Both the position numbers and the translations under genes were made by a program. Positions 5,971 through 6,824 of a stretch of 6,824 nt of DNA are shown here, one piece after another. The DNA is from an uncultured Oscillibacter sp. (GTDB lineage Bacteria; Bacillota; Clostridia; Oscillospirales; Oscillospiraceae), in NCBI GenBank assembly GCA_946494635.1, contig CAMMCS010000107.1, forward strand, positions 1 through 6,824. The letters run 5' to 3'. Numbering within the stretch: the first letter of the stretch is position 1; the number at the start of each line of letters is the position of its first letter. Below the pieces are notes generated by a model that did no database searches, was not told the origin of the DNA, and saw nothing but the letters and a program-made list of their open reading frames with translations.

Positions 5971-6020
5971 TTTCCGGCCTTGCCGCATTTGGATTTATTG
6001 TAGCACGTCCGGGCCGGAAA
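5971..6020. repeat. 9-bp inverted repeat framing the holB -10 region
   Basis: TTTCCGGCC (5971-5979) and GGCCGGAAA (6012-6020) are perfect reverse complements 32 bp apart, centred on the putative holB start region. The outer arm lies between the -35 and -10 positions, so it is unlikely to form a transcript hairpin. A protein-binding site is possible. Confidence 0.4.
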
Positions 6021-6025
6021 TGGAA
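5997..6025 (-). promoter_or_regulatory. Probable holB promoter (good -10, weak -35)
   Basis: The minus strand has TACAAT at 6002-5997, five of six matches to the -10 consensus. At a 17-bp spacing the -35 position (6025-6020) reads TTCCAT, a poor match. The predicted start near 5990 leaves a leader of about 46 nt ahead of holB. No better promoter is visible upstream on this strand. Confidence 0.45.
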
Positions 6026-6073
6026 GCGCGTAAACCTTTTCGCTGCCGTCCGATCCCGGAATTGTGTGGATTG

Positions 6074-6087
6074 CACAAACCTTTGTG
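6074..6087. repeat. Short palindrome in the holB/ppdK intergenic region
   Basis: CACAAA-CC-TTTGTG is a perfect 6-bp-arm inverted repeat. A further TTGTG at 6062-6066 could pair with the same CACAA. It lies about 80 bp upstream of the predicted ppdK start site, in the A/T-rich part of the 300-bp divergent region, and could be a regulator site. The rest of 6021-6130 shows no gene and nothing else I can name. Confidence 0.35.
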
Positions 6088-6130
6088 AATCTATTCCAGT
6101 TTCTTTCAAATTTCTTAGCATTTTTATGTA

Positions 6131-6159
6131 TTGTTTTCCGAAAAAATTCCCAATATAAT
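6131..6159 (+). promoter_or_regulatory. ppdK promoter
   Basis: TTGTTT (6131-6136), a 17-bp spacer and a perfect TATAAT (6154-6159) lie in A/T-rich DNA just ahead of ppdK. The start site is expected near 6166, giving a leader of about 78 nt. The -35 matches at 3 of 6 positions; the -10 and spacing are ideal for the main vegetative sigma factor. Confidence 0.75.
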
Positions 6160-6186
6160 AATATGTTGTCGCAGATAAATCGTTTA

Positions 6187-6222
6187 ACCGCGGGACGTGC
6201 CTCCCGGGACCCGTTCCGTGGT
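6187..6222 (+). promoter_or_regulatory. Hairpin in the ppdK 5' leader
   Basis: ACCGCGGGACG (6187-6197) can pair with CGTTCCGTGGT (6212-6222) over 11 bp, with two G-U pairs. The 14-nt loop holds the self-complementary TCCCGGGA (6202-6209). It begins about 20 nt after the predicted transcript start and ends 5 nt before the ribosome-binding region (AGAGAGG, 6228-6234). No T-run follows, so it is not a terminator. A role in mRNA stability or in translation control is possible but unproven. Confidence 0.55.
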
Positions 6223-6244
6223 AAGAAAGAGAGGTTTGGACTAC

Positions 6245-6824
6245 ATGAGCAAAAAATTTGTCTACTTGTTCAGCGAAGGCAACGCCAACATGCGGGAGTT
6301 GCTGGGCGGCAAGGGCGCCAACCTGGCGGAGATGACCAACATCGGCCTGCCGGTGCCCCAGGGCTTCACCATCACCACCGAGGCCTGCACCCAGTACTAT
6401 GAGGACGGCCGCCAGATCAACGACGAGATCCAGGCGGAGATCATGGAGTATGTGGCCAAGCTGGAGGAGATCACCGGCAAGAAGTTCGGCGACAGGGAGA
6501 ACCCCCTGCTGGTCTCCGTCCGTTCCGGCGCCCGGGCCTCCATGCCCGGCATGATGGACACCATCCTGAACCTGGGCCTCAACGAGGACGTGGTGGACGT
6601 GCTGGCCAAGAAGTCCGGCAACCCCCGCTGGGCCTGGGACTGCTATCGCCGCTTCATCCAGATGTACTCCGACGTGGTCATGGAAGTGGGCAAGAAGTAC
6701 TTCGAGCAGCTCATTGACCAGATGAAGGAAGCCCGCGGCGTCACCCAGGATGTGGAGCTGACCGCCGACGACCTGAAGGAGCTGGCCGGCCAGTTCAAGG
6801 CCGAGTACAAGGCCAAGATCGGCC
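6245..6824 (+). CDS. ppdK: Pyruvate phosphate dikinase, N-terminal part (cut by window end)
   Basis: PPDK interconverts pyruvate + ATP + Pi and PEP + AMP + PPi. In anaerobic clostridia it can act in glycolysis or in PEP formation. The 193 residues present are the start of the N-terminal nucleotide-binding domain of a protein usually near 870-880 aa. The motif GGKGANLAEM at 21-30 carries the ATP-contacting lysine (K23), and SVRSGARASMPGMMDT at 91-106 carries the conserved arginines R93 and R97. The match to clostridial PPDK is close throughout, with no break in frame. The start ATG at 6245 has AGAGAGG 10 nt upstream, a slightly long gap, but the protein begins MSKKFVYLFSEG as expected. It is transcribed away from holB from its own promoter. 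The swivelling phosphohistidine domain and the PEP-binding domain lie beyond the window. A PEP synthase is excluded by the N-terminal motif pattern. Confidence 0.96.
   Translation, partial: MSKKFVYLFSEGNANMRELLGGKGANLAEMTNIGLPVPQGFTITTEACTQYYEDGRQINDEIQAEIMEYVAKLEEITGKKFGDRENPLLVSVRSGARASMPGMMDTILNLGLNEDVVDVLAKKSGNPRWAWDCYRRFIQMYSDVVMEVGKKYFEQLIDQMKEARGVTQDVELTADDLKELAGQFKAEYKAKIG

Noticed and set aside
5945..6121. N-terminal extension of holB to the ATG at 6121
   Set aside because: The extra 59 residues cover the promoter region, are unlike the family, and the ATG at 5944 has a good ribosome-binding site and starts at the conserved N-terminus.
1..6824. Defence island, CRISPR array, prophage, insertion sequence or tRNA
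   Set aside because: No array-like repeats, transposase or integrase motifs, terminal inverted repeats or cloverleaf sequences were seen, and base composition is even across the genes.

Overview
The window looks like chromosomal DNA of a high-GC Clostridia member, most likely Oscillospiraceae (Flavonifractor / Pseudoflavonifractor / Lawsonibacter type). The reasons are a strong G/C bias at third codon positions, Gram-positive ribosome-binding sites (GGAGG-like) before every gene, the Firmicute pair holB-ricT, a YtrA-type GntR/ABC operon, and a clostridial pyruvate phosphate dikinase. The genus is a guess. Seven genes can be supported. Six lie on the minus strand, and the seventh (ppdK) is on the plus strand and runs off the right edge.

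Layout, left to right. (1) Positions 20-1891 (minus): a three-gene operon read as GntR/YtrA-type repressor, ABC ATPase, then ABC-2 type permease. The genes overlap by 20 and 7 nt. Upstream is a well-formed promoter (TTGACA, 16 bp, extended -10 TGCTATTGT) with an A/T tract above it. An almost perfect 12-bp-arm inverted repeat covers the -10 and start site, so the operon is probably autorepressed by its first gene. (2) Positions 1988-2810 (minus): a membrane-anchored XRE-family regulator with a textbook terminator hairpin after it. (3) Positions 2919-3764 (minus): a Cof-type HAD phosphatase. (4) Positions 3825-5944 (minus): ricT (yaaT) and holB. Their coding regions overlap by 4 nt (TTGA), so ricT starts at TTG and is probably translationally coupled to holB. 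A strong terminator closes this unit just before the HAD gene. (5) Positions 5945-6244: a 300-bp divergent intergenic region with a clear ppdK promoter, a leader hairpin, a weaker holB promoter and two inverted repeats. (6) Positions 6245-6824 (plus): the N-terminal 193 residues of pyruvate phosphate dikinase.

Most of the content is ordinary housekeeping and regulation: clamp loading in replication (holB), RNA processing and development (ricT), PEP/pyruvate interconversion (ppdK), and a likely envelope- or stress-responsive ABC module. I see no mobile element, CRISPR array, tRNA, rRNA or phage gene, and no convincing new multi-gene system. The points most worth a second look are regulatory: the operator over the gntR promoter, a terminator only 24 bp ahead of the HAD start codon, a candidate promoter inside holB that would serve ricT alone, the 11-bp hairpin in the ppdK leader, and the long basic arginine/glycine-rich tail on RicT.
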